Shown here: one piece after another, positions 43,251 through 50,790 of the stretch
How the letters are laid out: every line of letters begins with the position of its first letter
Position numbering within the stretch: position 1 is the first letter of the stretch
Assembly: GCA_910579595.1 (NCBI GenBank)
Contig: CAJTVM010000003.1
Location: forward strand, 6,961-70,960
Direction: 5' to 3'
DNA: 64,000 nt
Source: an uncultured Oscillospiraceae bacterium
GTDB lineage: Bacteria; Bacillota; Clostridia; Oscillospirales; Oscillospiraceae
The notes under the pieces: generated by a model
Told to the model about the DNA's origin: nothing
Seen by the model: the letters and a program-made list of their open reading frames with translations, nothing else
Database searches by the model: none
Made by a program: the position numbers and the translations under genes

Positions 43251-44279
43251 CTACGCCTGTTTTTTCGATTCTTCTTCTTCAATGGCCCGGAAGCGGGGCA
43301 TAATGCCGATCTTGTCCGGGGTGTGGACGGGGAGCTGGTAGATGTCGTGGCCAGGGAACTGGTTGCCCTCCACCAGGCAGGGACCGTCGGGGGTGAAGCA
43401 CACGTCCCAGCCCACGTAGCCCACCTCCGGAATCACCTGGGCCGCCTCGCTGACCAAAGCCCGGGCCTTTTCCCAGTCCGGGAAGGCGAAGCCTTTGATC
43501 CGCGCCCCGGTGGCGGGGTGGTTGACGTACAAATTCTTCTGCTTGTCCAGCGCCCGGTCAATGACGGTGCCTGTCTCCGGATCCATGGGGGCCACCATGC
43601 CGCCGCTGTTAAAGTTGTCCACAAATTTGCCGTTGCCGATGCGGAACATGGCGGTAACCAAATAGACCTTGCCGCTTTTCCCCCGTATGGTCACCATGCG
43701 CACGGTATTGATGGCGCCGGGGTAGATGGCCGCTACCGCAGGGTGCTGGACGATGACCTGCTCCAGCTCCAGCAGGGGCGCACGTTCCAGCAGGTGATCG
43801 TAGAGGGCGTCCACAGAGGGATAATCTTCCACCTTCAGTTTCTCGATCCCCCAGCCGCAGCTCCCCGCCGAGGGCTTGGCCATAAATACCGGGTGGCGCT
43901 CCAGGAACGCCAGCACCTCCTCCCGGTTGTCCCCCGTCACCGGCGCCCATTCCCGGTGGAGGAACCTCTGGAACCGGGCGTTGAAGCGGATCTTGTCCCC
44001 CAGGTCATCCATGTGGCTCTTGTCGTTGTACTTTGCCACAATCTCGTTATTCCGTCCCCGGGTCAGGTAGGTATCCCGCTGCTCGGGGGTGAGGTTGTAC
44101 ATTTCAAACAGGTCGTAATCCATATAGCCCGCGCCGTATTTCACCGCGCAGTCCTTCATATCCCGGAAAATAGCCAGCCGTGAGCGGCCCGTCTTTTTGT
44201 GGATGGAGCCGATTTTGTCCAACATGGCCTTGTAGTTCATGTTCAGCACACGCTGAACCAGATATTTTGCCTTTCCCAT
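43251..44279 (-). CDS. ATP-grasp enzyme, sugar-transfer-associated type
   Basis: The ATG at 44277-44279 starts a 342-residue protein. The order of segments (helical N-terminus; RFQRFLHREW; FMAKPSAGSCGWGIEKL as the ATP-binding loop; NTVRMVTI; FRIGNGKFVDNFNSGGMVAP; VEGNQFPGHDIYQ at the metal site) matches the ATP-grasp proteins associated with sugar transfer and capsule assembly. These ligate an acid to an amine or similar acceptor; the substrates here are unknown. It is transcribed alone, with a leader of about 180 bases holding five hairpins. Confidence 0.85.
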   Translation of the reverse strand: MGKAKYLVQRVLNMNYKAMLDKIGSIHKKTGRSRLAIFRDMKDCAVKYGAGYMDYDLFEMYNLTPEQRDTYLTRGRNNEIVAKYNDKSHMDDLGDKIRFNARFQRFLHREWAPVTGDNREEVLAFLERHPVFMAKPSAGSCGWGIEKLKVEDYPSVDALYDHLLERAPLLELEQVIVQHPAVAAIYPGAINTVRMVTIRGKSGKVYLVTAMFRIGNGKFVDNFNSGGMVAPMDPETGTVIDRALDKQKNLYVNHPATGARIKGFAFPDWEKARALVSEAAQVIPEVGYVGWDVCFTPDGPCLVEGNQFPGHDIYQLPVHTPDKIGIMPRFRAIEEEESKKQA

Positions 44280-44321
44280 GCGATCCCTTCCCGATATCAA
44301 ATTGGGGTTTATCATAGCTGT

Positions 44322-44457
44322 CAAGCCATTATATGGCTTGCGCGCCGCAAGCGGCGAAAAACCGGCTCCGCCGGTTTCAGCTAAGGTACAACATCGGCAG
44401 CCGGCATTTTGTGCGCAAAATGCCGCCCGCCAAGCGGTCCGCCGCGCACAGCGCGGC
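44322..44457 (-). ncRNA. Five-hairpin 5' leader of the ATP-grasp gene
   Basis: Between the promoter at 44468-44496 and the ATG at 44279 the transcript can form five consecutive hairpins: 44322-44340, 44343-44356, 44359-44377, 44403-44424 and 44441-44457. Each has a perfect stem of 5-9 bp with a 3-6 base loop. No known riboswitch class was recognised. It may be a regulatory leader or an array of repeat units. Confidence 0.5.
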
Positions 44458-44467
44458 ATTTGCCGGT

Positions 44468-44496
44468 ATTGTATCACAGACACAAAAAAAACGCAA
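44468..44496 (-). promoter_or_regulatory. Promoter of the ATP-grasp gene
   Basis: On the minus strand TTGCGT (44491-44496) and TACAAT (44468-44473) are separated by 17 bp, which predicts a leader of about 180 bases. Confidence 0.62.
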
Positions 44497-44529
44497 TGCG
44501 CCACCGCCCACTTTGTAAACAGCGCACGA

Positions 44530-44582
44530 TTGACAAACACCCCGCCTAATTGTATACTAATATCGCAAATCAAGTTTACAAT
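44530..44582 (+). promoter_or_regulatory. bioY promoter with overlapping BirA operator
   Basis: TTGACA (44530-44535) and TATACT (44553-44558) are 17 bp apart. Over the -10 box lies the inverted repeat ATTGTATAC (44549-44557), a 16-base spacer and GTTTACAAT (44574-44582), very close to the BirA operator TTGTAAAC-N14-16-GTTTACAA of Firmicutes. BirA charged with biotinyl-AMP would therefore shut off bioY when biotin is plentiful. A birA gene is not in this window. Confidence 0.82.
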
Positions 44583-44599
44583 TAGAGGAGGTATTTCTG

Positions 44600-45184
44600 A
44601 TGGCACAACAACGGCAGCTCAGCGTCCGCCGCATGGCGCTGTGCGCGGTCATGGCGGCGGTGATGTGTGTGATCGCCCCCATTTCCATCCCCATCGGCCC
44701 CATTTCCATCACCGGAGGCACCCTTGTGATCTATCTGACCACTTACCTGCTGGGCGGTGTATGGGGTGCGGTGAGCACGCTGGTTTACCTGCTGGTAGGT
44801 TTTGTGGGCCTGCCGGTGTTCAGCAATTACATGGGGGGCGCGTCCCGGCTGGTGGGTCCCACAGGGGGCTATCTGGTGGGCTACCTGCCCATGGCGCTGC
44901 TGGCGGGGCTTGTTGTGGAGCTTACCCTCCGCCGCCTCGGCGGAAAGGGGAAAACGGAGCGGATCCTTGCGGTGTGTCTCCAGTTCCTGGGCATGGTGCT
45001 GGCCACCGCCGTGCTGTACGCCTTCGGCACCGCCTGGTACTGCGTCCAGGCCGGGGTGGGGCTTCAGGATGCGCTGGCGGCCTGCGTGCTCCCGTTCATT
45101 CCCTTTGATCTCATCAAAATGACCGCCGCGCTGCTCATCGGCGTGCCCGTCCGCCGCCGCCTGGAGCAGGCGGGGCTGCTGTGA
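44600..45184 (+). CDS. bioY: Biotin ECF transporter S component BioY
   Basis: The 194-residue membrane protein is the biotin-binding subunit of an energy-coupling-factor transporter. It has six hydrophobic helices and the BioY features FVGLPVFSNYMGGASRLVGP and TGGYLVGYLPMA. The partner EcfA/EcfT proteins should be encoded elsewhere. AGAGGAGG precedes the ATG, and the apparent BirA operator upstream independently supports biotin as the substrate. A terminator-like hairpin begins at its stop codon. Confidence 0.95.
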   Translation: MAQQRQLSVRRMALCAVMAAVMCVIAPISIPIGPISITGGTLVIYLTTYLLGGVWGAVSTLVYLLVGFVGLPVFSNYMGGASRLVGPTGGYLVGYLPMALLAGLVVELTLRRLGGKGKTERILAVCLQFLGMVLATAVLYAFGTAWYCVQAGVGLQDALAACVLPFIPFDLIKMTAALLIGVPVRRRLEQAGLL

Positions 45185-45250
45185 TACTTTTTCTCGAGAG
45201 AAAAAGTATCCAAAAAGAGCTTTCCGCTCGCTGACGGACCATTGCGCAAA
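45183..45250 (+). repeat. Intergenic hairpin repeat, copy A
   Basis: A hairpin GATACTTTTTCTC / GAGAAAAAGTATC is followed by CAAAAAGAGC and GCTCGCTGACGG. The same order and much of the same sequence recur at 46750-46810. It starts at the bioY stop codon and may act as its terminator. Confidence 0.65.
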
Positions 45251-45297
45251 CCTGCTAAAGTTCGCCCCGGCAGCGAAAAGCACAGCAGACTATGGGA

Positions 45298-45326
45298 AAC
45301 CCCCTCCGCGTCTGGAGGGGGTTTTT
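45298..45326 (+). terminator. Rho-independent terminator
   Basis: AACCCCCTCC pairs perfectly with GGAGGGGGTT around GCGTCT, followed by TTT. It can end the bioY transcript and meets the convergent small gene. Confidence 0.82.
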
Positions 45327-45489
45327 ATGTCTCATCTTCACAAGGCAATTTTACAACTTTTAGCTCGGGCGGAATATCTTCGTCAGAAAGAATCGCTTCT
45401 TCACATTCTTGCTGTGCCGCAATCAAAATCTGAATTGCGTCCTCGGATGCGTTAACCATTTTATGGTATAATTTTTTATAGTCGATCAT
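45325..45489 (-). CDS. Small 54-residue protein, divergent from HTH gene
   Basis: On the minus strand an ATG at 45487-45489 opens a 54-residue acidic, helical protein (MIDYKKLYHKMVNASEDAIQ ... ECEEAILSDE). It resembles a family of small proteins with a DYxKLYHxxxNA start found in Firmicutes phage and mobile-element neighbourhoods, but is shorter than the usual 65-70 residues. The upstream site (GGTGATGG) is weak. It is divergent from the XRE gene at 45578, with a 14-bp palindrome between them. Confidence 0.6.
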   Translation of the reverse strand: MIDYKKLYHKMVNASEDAIQILIAAQQECEEAILSDEDIPPELKVVKLPCEDET

Positions 45490-45536
45490 AAACCATCACC
45501 AATTTTATTTTAGTCCAATGTGTCCCATCTGTCAAT

Positions 45537-45550
45537 AGGCCATATGGCCT
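45537..45550. promoter_or_regulatory. 14-bp palindrome between divergent small genes
   Basis: AGGCCATATGGCCT is a perfect inverted repeat 27 bp upstream of the XRE start codon. Its position fits the operator of that HTH protein. Confidence 0.55.
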
Positions 45551-45577
45551 AATAATATGATAGTTGGGGTGATCATT

Positions 45578-45805
45578 GTGAATTTGAGAATCAGAGATTT
45601 GCGGGAAGATTCTGACCTATCCCAACAAGAAATTGCAGATATGCTTGGCATTAACCAGTCCTACTATTCCAAATGTGAACGCAACGTGCGTGTTCTGCAC
45701 TTGTCAGATGCCGTCAAGCTGGCCCAGTTCTATGAAACCAGCGTGGATTACCTCGTTGGCCTGACTGATGTGCGGGAACCATACCCCAAATCCCGCCGGA
45801 AATGA
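45578..45805 (+). CDS. Small XRE-type HTH regulator
   Basis: I prefer the GTG at 45578, with GGGG eight bases upstream, to the ATG at 45557, which has no site. The 75-residue protein is almost entirely one helix-turn-helix: LRIRDLREDSDLSQQEIADM, LGINQSYYSKCERN, then the FYETSVDYLVGLTD helix. It resembles phage-type and chromosomal XRE repressors. The palindrome just upstream suggests autoregulation and control of the divergent small gene. Confidence 0.85.
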   Translation: MNLRIRDLREDSDLSQQEIADMLGINQSYYSKCERNVRVLHLSDAVKLAQFYETSVDYLVGLTDVREPYPKSRRK

Positions 45806-45806
45806 C

Positions 45807-45834
45807 TTGCATTTTCCAGCCAGCCTGATATAAT
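45807..45834 (+). promoter_or_regulatory. Promoter of the HExxH protein gene
   Basis: TTGCAT (45807-45812) and TATAAT (45829-45834) are 16 bp apart, about 48 bp before the ATG at 45882. Confidence 0.6.
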
Positions 45835-45881
45835 GGTATCAGAAGGTTTATGCCCTACTTTTGAACCATGAGGTGATCCAT

Positions 45882-46751
45882 ATGATCAACGCCCTTTCCG
45901 GCTACAACCCTTATTCTACATACGGCCTCTATGGCGCGTCTATGCTCAACCGCGCCGCCCAGGCCCAGGGCGCGGATAAGCTCCAGAACGCCCAGCGTTC
46001 CGGCGTGGTGGCCACCGCCCAGAAGGTCCACCAGCCCGATACCCCCGTCCAGCCCGTCACCCCGGTGCGCCCGGTGAGCGACCAGGAGGATCCCGCCCAG
46101 GCTGGTCTGCTGCGCTTTGCCTCCGATCCGGCGGAGATGGCCGTGCGGATGCGGATCCAGTACCCCGGCGACACCCAGGAGGCCAGCGCCGCCCAGCAGG
46201 GTCAGGCCGCTCAGGGAGCGGAGAACGCCCAGGCCCCCGTCCTGCCCGGGGCCAAGGGTGACGCCGCCCAGTTAGGCAACGCGGCCCAGGGCGCGGCCGG
46301 CAAGGCCGGCGCCCCCGCCATCGCTGGCCTCAAGAACGAGGACGGCACGTCGGATCCCTCCGCCGTAGACGGGGCCAAAAGCGCCCAGGAGGTCATGGAG
46401 GAGGCCGAGTGCCAGACCTGCAAGGAGCGCAAGTATCAGGACGGCTCCGACGACCCCGGCGTGTCTTTCAAAACCCCCACCAGCGTCGCCCCTGAGCAGG
46501 CCGCCGCTGCTGTGCGGGGCCATGAGAACGAGCATGTGGTCCGGGAGCAGGCCAAGGCCCAGCAGGAGGACCGCAAGGTGGTCAGCCAGTCCGTCACCTA
46601 CCATACGGACATCTGCCCGGAGTGCGGCAAGGTGTACGTATCCGGCGGCGAAACCCGCACCGTCACCAAGGCCAACACCGACAACCAGGCGGAGGAGCAG
46701 AAGCAGGAGGAACCGCAGAACCCCAACGCTGTCCCCGCCGCCGTGGCATGA
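45882..46751 (+). CDS. Putative HExxH metalloprotease-related protein
   Basis: GAGGTG precedes the ATG at 45882. The 289-residue protein has a low-complexity Ala/Gln/Pro-rich first half and a conserved C-terminal domain: ECQTCKERKYQDGSDDPGVS, then AVRGHENEHVVREQAKAQ with an HExxH zinc motif, VSQSVTYHTDICPECGKVYV with two cysteines and a GGETRTVTK stretch. This matches a family of putative metalloproteases related to SprA that recurs in Firmicutes and Proteobacteria. No signal peptide is seen. Function is not established. Confidence 0.8.
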   Translation: MINALSGYNPYSTYGLYGASMLNRAAQAQGADKLQNAQRSGVVATAQKVHQPDTPVQPVTPVRPVSDQEDPAQAGLLRFASDPAEMAVRMRIQYPGDTQEASAAQQGQAAQGAENAQAPVLPGAKGDAAQLGNAAQGAAGKAGAPAIAGLKNEDGTSDPSAVDGAKSAQEVMEEAECQTCKERKYQDGSDDPGVSFKTPTSVAPEQAAAAVRGHENEHVVREQAKAQQEDRKVVSQSVTYHTDICPECGKVYVSGGETRTVTKANTDNQAEEQKQEEPQNPNAVPAAVA

Positions 46752-46810
46752 TGCTTTTTCCCGAGAGGAAAAGTATCCAAAAGGAGCTTCAGTTTGCTGG
46801 CGGTTTGCGC
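46750..46810 (+). repeat. Intergenic hairpin repeat, copy B
   Basis: Sequence related to 45183-45250: a hairpin of GATGCTTTTTCC with GGAAAAGTATCC, then AAAAGGAGCTT. Like copy A it begins at a stop codon, here that of the HExxH protein. Confidence 0.6.
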
Positions 46811-46879
46811 TGCTGTCCTTTAAATGGCCGCCCCGGCGACGGGGAAGCTCCGGCAGTGGAAAATCGTATTACATCGAAA

Positions 46880-46912
46880 AAAGAGCTTCGGGGAATCCCC
46901 CCGAAGCTCTTT
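46880..46912. terminator. Bidirectional terminator
   Basis: AGAGCTTCGGGG pairs perfectly with CCCCGAAGCTCT, flanked by A and T runs, between the convergent HExxH and kinase-fusion genes. Confidence 0.88.
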
Positions 46913-46916
46913 CTTT

Positions 46917-47990
46917 TTACAGTTCAAGATGGTAATCGCAGCGATCCTCAATTTGGAACGCACTGAAATACCGCTCCTCCATGGGGATCCACCGTTCCTG
47001 AAAGTTTTGCACCTGCGCCCTGCCATCCCGCCGCTCAATCCGGCGCAGCTGCTCCTCTGGCTCCACCGTGAGGAACACCCGCTTGTGGTAGCTGTCCCAA
47101 AGCGCCGGATGGCAGGAATAGGAACCCTCCACCACTACCACCGGGGCGGATCCTAAGGCAATAGGCGCGCCCAGCTCCCCGGTTTGGCAGGAATAGGGAC
47201 GGTAAAACGGAGTCTCTCCCGCCGCCAGGGGACGCAGAACCTCTTTCTGGAACCGCTCGTGATCGATGTTCCCCCCTGGCTTGGCCAGCCGCTCCTGGGT
47301 GCGCTGTGACTGGCGGAGGAAGAAATGATCCATATGTACCACCGGCAGTCCAAGCTCCGCCTCCAGCCGGGCCGCCAGCGTGCTCTTGCCGGAGCCGCAC
47401 CGCCCATCAATGGCCACCACCGCCCGCTCCCCCTTGTCCCGAAGCTGCTCCAGCTCCCGGAACAGCGCCACGACGGAGGATGACCGCTTCACCACCCGGT
47501 AGGCCGGACGATACGCGGCCCGGTAGGTGGGGCTGTGGGACAGCGGGCAGCAGCCCGCGCTGATATACCGCTCCAAATAGTTCTCCAGCTCCTGCCGGGT
47601 AAAGGCGAACACCTTTTCCTCCGCCAGCAGCCGCAGGGTGTCCAGCTTGCTCAGGAACGTTTTCCGCCTGCCCACATGGATGAGGGCGGAACGGAAGAAA
47701 TCCCGGTTCAGCTCCCGCAGGGCGCTGTCGCTGAATTCCAGCGCGGCCAGCGCGATGCGCACCATACCGTTGCCAATCTCCTCCACCGGCGCGGCGTCCG
47801 GGTCGCTGGGGGTGGCGGCGCGCTCCGCCCGGAGCCACGCCAGGGTGGCGTTGGGCTCGCAGATCAGATGCTCTCCGCCAAATTCGTTTTGAAAAATCAG
47901 TTTGACCGCATCGCATGGTTCCATCAGGGGATAACGCTTGGCGTGCTCCAGCAGAATATGGTACAGCTCTTGCTGATGGTCTGCTTCCAT
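46917..47990 (-). CDS. Uridine-kinase-like P-loop protein with N-terminal helical domain
   Basis: The 357-residue protein has two parts. The first 170 residues are mainly helical (ELYHILLEHAKRYPLMEPCD, FGGEHLI) and I do not recognise them. The second half is a nucleoside-kinase-like P-loop domain with Walker A AIDGRCGSGKSTLAARL, an acidic HMDHFF, the VVVEGSYSCHPAL segment and a RRIERRDG lid, as in uridine kinases. The substrate may be a nucleoside or another small alcohol. It appears monocistronic; the terminator of the MATE gene lies upstream. Confidence 0.82.
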   Translation of the reverse strand: MEADHQQELYHILLEHAKRYPLMEPCDAVKLIFQNEFGGEHLICEPNATLAWLRAERAATPSDPDAAPVEEIGNGMVRIALAALEFSDSALRELNRDFFRSALIHVGRRKTFLSKLDTLRLLAEEKVFAFTRQELENYLERYISAGCCPLSHSPTYRAAYRPAYRVVKRSSSVVALFRELEQLRDKGERAVVAIDGRCGSGKSTLAARLEAELGLPVVHMDHFFLRQSQRTQERLAKPGGNIDHERFQKEVLRPLAAGETPFYRPYSCQTGELGAPIALGSAPVVVVEGSYSCHPALWDSYHKRVFLTVEPEEQLRRIERRDGRAQVQNFQERWIPMEERYFSAFQIEDRCDYHLEL

Positions 47991-48074
47991 CGCTCAGATA
48001 CCGTCCTTTCCGTTGACGGCCTTCCGCCGCTTTGTTTTCGCTGTGGCGTGATCCGGTTACGACGCCTTTTACAC

Positions 48075-48130
48075 AAAAAAGCGGGCAGCGTAAGAAGGGC
48101 ACAGGCCCTTCTTACGCTGCCCGCTTTTTT
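48075..48130. terminator. Perfect 26-bp hairpin terminator
   Basis: 48075-48100 is the exact inverse of 48105-48130, with a four-base ACAG loop and A6/T6 ends. It terminates the MATE gene on the minus strand and is much longer than other terminators here. Confidence 0.85.
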
Positions 48131-48186
48131 ATTGTAGCAAGGTTTTCTGTCCCTGTCAAGACAGGGTTTTATCCTCATTTTCCCGT

Positions 48187-49578
48187 TTATTGGGTACTTA
48201 CGGCAGACTTGGAAATAACTTCCATATCTGCTGTGGGGCTGCGCCGCCGCAGGTGGGCGATGCAGCCCAGACACGCCGGAATCAGGAACAGATCCGCGCA
48301 GATCCACGCCGCGGGGGAGGCAAAGCAGGCGGCGGGATAACCCATAACGGGGACGAAGAAGTGGCCCACCACTGTGCGGGCGATCATCTCCAGCACCCCG
48401 GCCAGAATGGCAAAAAAGCCAAAGCCCATGCCCTGGATGGAAAAACGCAGGATGTTCACCAGGGCCAGGGGGAAGAAGAAGGCGGACAGGGTAAGGATAT
48501 ACCGGGTGGTGAGGCTCACCAGCGTCTCCAGCCCGCCCTCGGCGGGGTCCAGGAACAGCATGGTGGCCTGGGGGGCCAGGAACAGCATGGCCACAAAGGC
48601 GATGAGCGCGTACACCGCCCCAAGGATGGAACAGGCCCGCACACCCTGGCGCAGCCGGTCCAAACGGCCCGCGCCCACGTTCTGGCCGCAGTAGGTGGCC
48701 ATGGCGGAGCCCATAGCGTCAAAGGGACAGGCCAGCAGCTGATACACCTTGGAGCCGGTGGCCACAGCGGTGACGTACAGGCTGCCCAGGCCGTTTACCG
48801 AGGTCTGGAGCACGATGGATCCGATGGCGGTGATGGAATACTGCAAGCCCATGGGCACCCCCATGGCGCACAGCGCCTTGCAGGCGTCCAGGCTGGGGCG
48901 GCTCTCCTCCCGGGTGACGTGGAGGATGGGGAAACGGCGCACCATATAGAGCAGGCATGCCAAGGCAGACACGGTCTGGGACGTCACCGTGGCGATGGCC
49001 GCGCCGGCCACCCCCCAGTTGCACAGCAGGATAAACGCCAAGTCCAGCACGATATTCAGCCCGGATGACAGAGCCAGGAAATACACCGGGGTCCGGCTGT
49101 CCCCCAGCGCCCGGATAACACAGGCCAGCAGGTTGTACAGGAACACCACCGGGATGCCCATAAAGATCACGAAGATATAGGCGTTGGCGTCCGCAAAGAG
49201 ATCCGCCGGGGTATCCATGGCGGCGAGGATGTCCCGGCAGAAGATGCCGGTGATCACTGTCAGCACCAGGGCGACGCCAGCGGACAGGTACGCGGCGTTG
49301 GCCACATAGCGCCGCATCTGGGGGTAATCCCTGGCGCCCATCTTCTGGGCTACGGGGATGGCAAAGCCGGAGCATACGCCCAGACAGAACCCGATCACAA
49401 AAAAGTTGATGGAACCGGTGGCGCCTACCGCGCCCAGGGCCTGGGAGCCCAGCAGCTTGCCCACAATCATGGCGTCTACCATGTTATAGAACTGCTGGAA
49501 CAGCAGTCCAAACAGGGTTGGCACCGTAAAGTTCAGGATCAGCCGCATGGGGCTGCCTGATGTCAAATCTTTGGTCAT
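48187..49578 (-). CDS. MATE family multidrug/metabolite exporter
   Basis: I choose the ATG at 49576-49578 with GGAGG upstream; the frame extends further but with no site. The 463-residue protein has twelve membrane helices in two similar halves. The MATE opening PTLFGLLFQQFYNMVDAMIV, GKLLGSQALGAVGATGSI and the second-half QNVGAGRLDR motif place it in the family. It should export cationic compounds using sodium or proton gradients. It is transcribed alone. Confidence 0.92.
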   Translation of the reverse strand: MTKDLTSGSPMRLILNFTVPTLFGLLFQQFYNMVDAMIVGKLLGSQALGAVGATGSINFFVIGFCLGVCSGFAIPVAQKMGARDYPQMRRYVANAAYLSAGVALVLTVITGIFCRDILAAMDTPADLFADANAYIFVIFMGIPVVFLYNLLACVIRALGDSRTPVYFLALSSGLNIVLDLAFILLCNWGVAGAAIATVTSQTVSALACLLYMVRRFPILHVTREESRPSLDACKALCAMGVPMGLQYSITAIGSIVLQTSVNGLGSLYVTAVATGSKVYQLLACPFDAMGSAMATYCGQNVGAGRLDRLRQGVRACSILGAVYALIAFVAMLFLAPQATMLFLDPAEGGLETLVSLTTRYILTLSAFFFPLALVNILRFSIQGMGFGFFAILAGVLEMIARTVVGHFFVPVMGYPAACFASPAAWICADLFLIPACLGCIAHLRRRSPTADMEVISKSAVSTQ

Positions 49579-49802
49579 TGAAATTGCCTCCTTTCCAAAG
49601 GCGGGTAAACGTATTTGCCTCCCTGGGGCCGCGCAGCCGCCCCAGCTTTCGAATATTATAGCTTTTTCCCTGCGGAAAACAAGGGGCCTTTTTAACAAGA
49701 ATTTCTTATGATTTTCCGAAGATATGGGAAGATTACCAGTTAAGAAACAAGAATAGATGCAAAAAATTCTCTTGACCCATTCCCCATTTGTGCAAAACAG
49801 CA

Positions 49803-49838
49803 AAAATCCCGTCCCCGCAGAAGCGGGGACGGGATTTT
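49803..49838. terminator. Terminator of the first PilZ gene
   Basis: AAAATCCCGTCCCCGC (49803-49818) pairs perfectly with its inverse at 49823-49838 around AGAA, 17 bp after the minus-strand stop codon. Confidence 0.88.
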
Positions 49839-49854
49839 AATCTGTACCGCAGTC

Positions 49855-50577
49855 TCAGTATACCGCCCGGCGCTTGCGGATCTCCTCGCGCTGGATGGTG
49901 AAAATGGCCTGAAGCAGGCGATCCTGCTCCTTGGGCGTCAGGGATTCGAACTGGCAGCCGTAGTGGGTTACGCCCTTTTTCCACTCCCCCGCCCGGCGGA
50001 TCCGGCATTTAAAGACGAATTCCGGCGCGCGCTCCACCAGGAACAGCTTTTTGATGATCAGGCGGGCCCCTTCGGCATAGGGCTCGGCGCAGCTGATGAG
50101 CATCCCCCCAGCACTGATGTCCAGCACATGGCAGGGGAAGTACACCTTCGGCGGTCCCCCCTGAGAGGGCAGTCTGCCGCATTGTCCCTCAATGTCGATG
50201 CTGATGTTTTGGCGGAAAAAGCCCCGCTTCTCCCGAGCAAAGGTGGTCTCCAGCCTGTCGACCTTCCATATTTTCGTGGTGCTGCCGCACACCTTGCCCT
50301 GGAGCACAAGATTGTCCGACTCCCGGTAAAAGCGCACCTTGACGGGCGTGTTCACCACCACCATGGGCAGCGTGTCGTCATTGGCCTCCCGGATGTATAC
50401 GCCGCCGTTCTGAATTTTCTCCACCCTGCCCACGTAGAGCAGGCGGTTTTCCGGCGTCATAACCTCCACCATCATGCCGGGCCAGAGCTGGACCGTCTGC
50501 GTTTTGGGCATCTGCGCGTCAGCCGCCTGCGTTTCGGCCGCCTGCGTTTCAGGCTGGGGAACCGGGGTTTCACTCAT
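49855..50577 (-). CDS. PilZ-domain c-di-GMP receptor, YcgR/MotI-like
   Basis: The ATG at 50575-50577 follows AAAAGGAGG. The 240-residue protein has a low-complexity start with repeated Glu-Thr-Gln-Ala units (about 8-22), an N-terminal PilZN/YcgR-like beta-domain (about 29-110) and a PilZ domain. The c-di-GMP signature is complete: RGFFR (118-122) and DISAGG (153-158). Proteins with this layout bind the flagellar motor (YcgR, MotI) or regulate surface functions. It is separated from the SLH gene upstream by 213 bp of structured DNA with no gene. Confidence 0.9.
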   Translation of the reverse strand: MSETPVPQPETQAAETQAADAQMPKTQTVQLWPGMMVEVMTPENRLLYVGRVEKIQNGGVYIREANDDTLPMVVVNTPVKVRFYRESDNLVLQGKVCGSTTKIWKVDRLETTFAREKRGFFRQNISIDIEGQCGRLPSQGGPPKVYFPCHVLDISAGGMLISCAEPYAEGARLIIKKLFLVERAPEFVFKCRIRRAGEWKKGVTHYGCQFESLTPKEQDRLLQAIFTIQREEIRKRRAVY

Positions 50578-50744
50578 ATTCCGAGCCTCCTTTTCCTCTG
50601 ATGTCATATAGTCAAAACACTTGAAAGCCAGCGGACGATTTTCACGGCGGGCAAAGCCCGCTGGCATATAAAATGCGCCGCGTTTTGACTACGAAGTCCA
50701 CCGCAGGGCCACATCACGGCCCCGCAGCGTAAGACGCCGCTTAG

Positions 50745-50772
50745 CTTAAAAGGAGCAGATGCTCCTTTTAAG
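50745..50772. terminator. Hairpin after the first giant SLH gene
   Basis: CTTAAAAGGAGC (50745-50756) pairs perfectly with GCTCCTTTTAAG (50761-50772) around AGAT, 18 bp after the stop codon on the minus strand. Further small hairpins lie at 50640-50740. Confidence 0.7.
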
Positions 50773-50790
50773 CCGCGGTGGCTATGTCGC

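Noticed and set aside
50640..50772. Possible structured RNA before the PilZ gene
   Set aside because: Several small hairpins are present, but the first is best explained as the terminator of the SLH gene and the others show no known RNA pattern.
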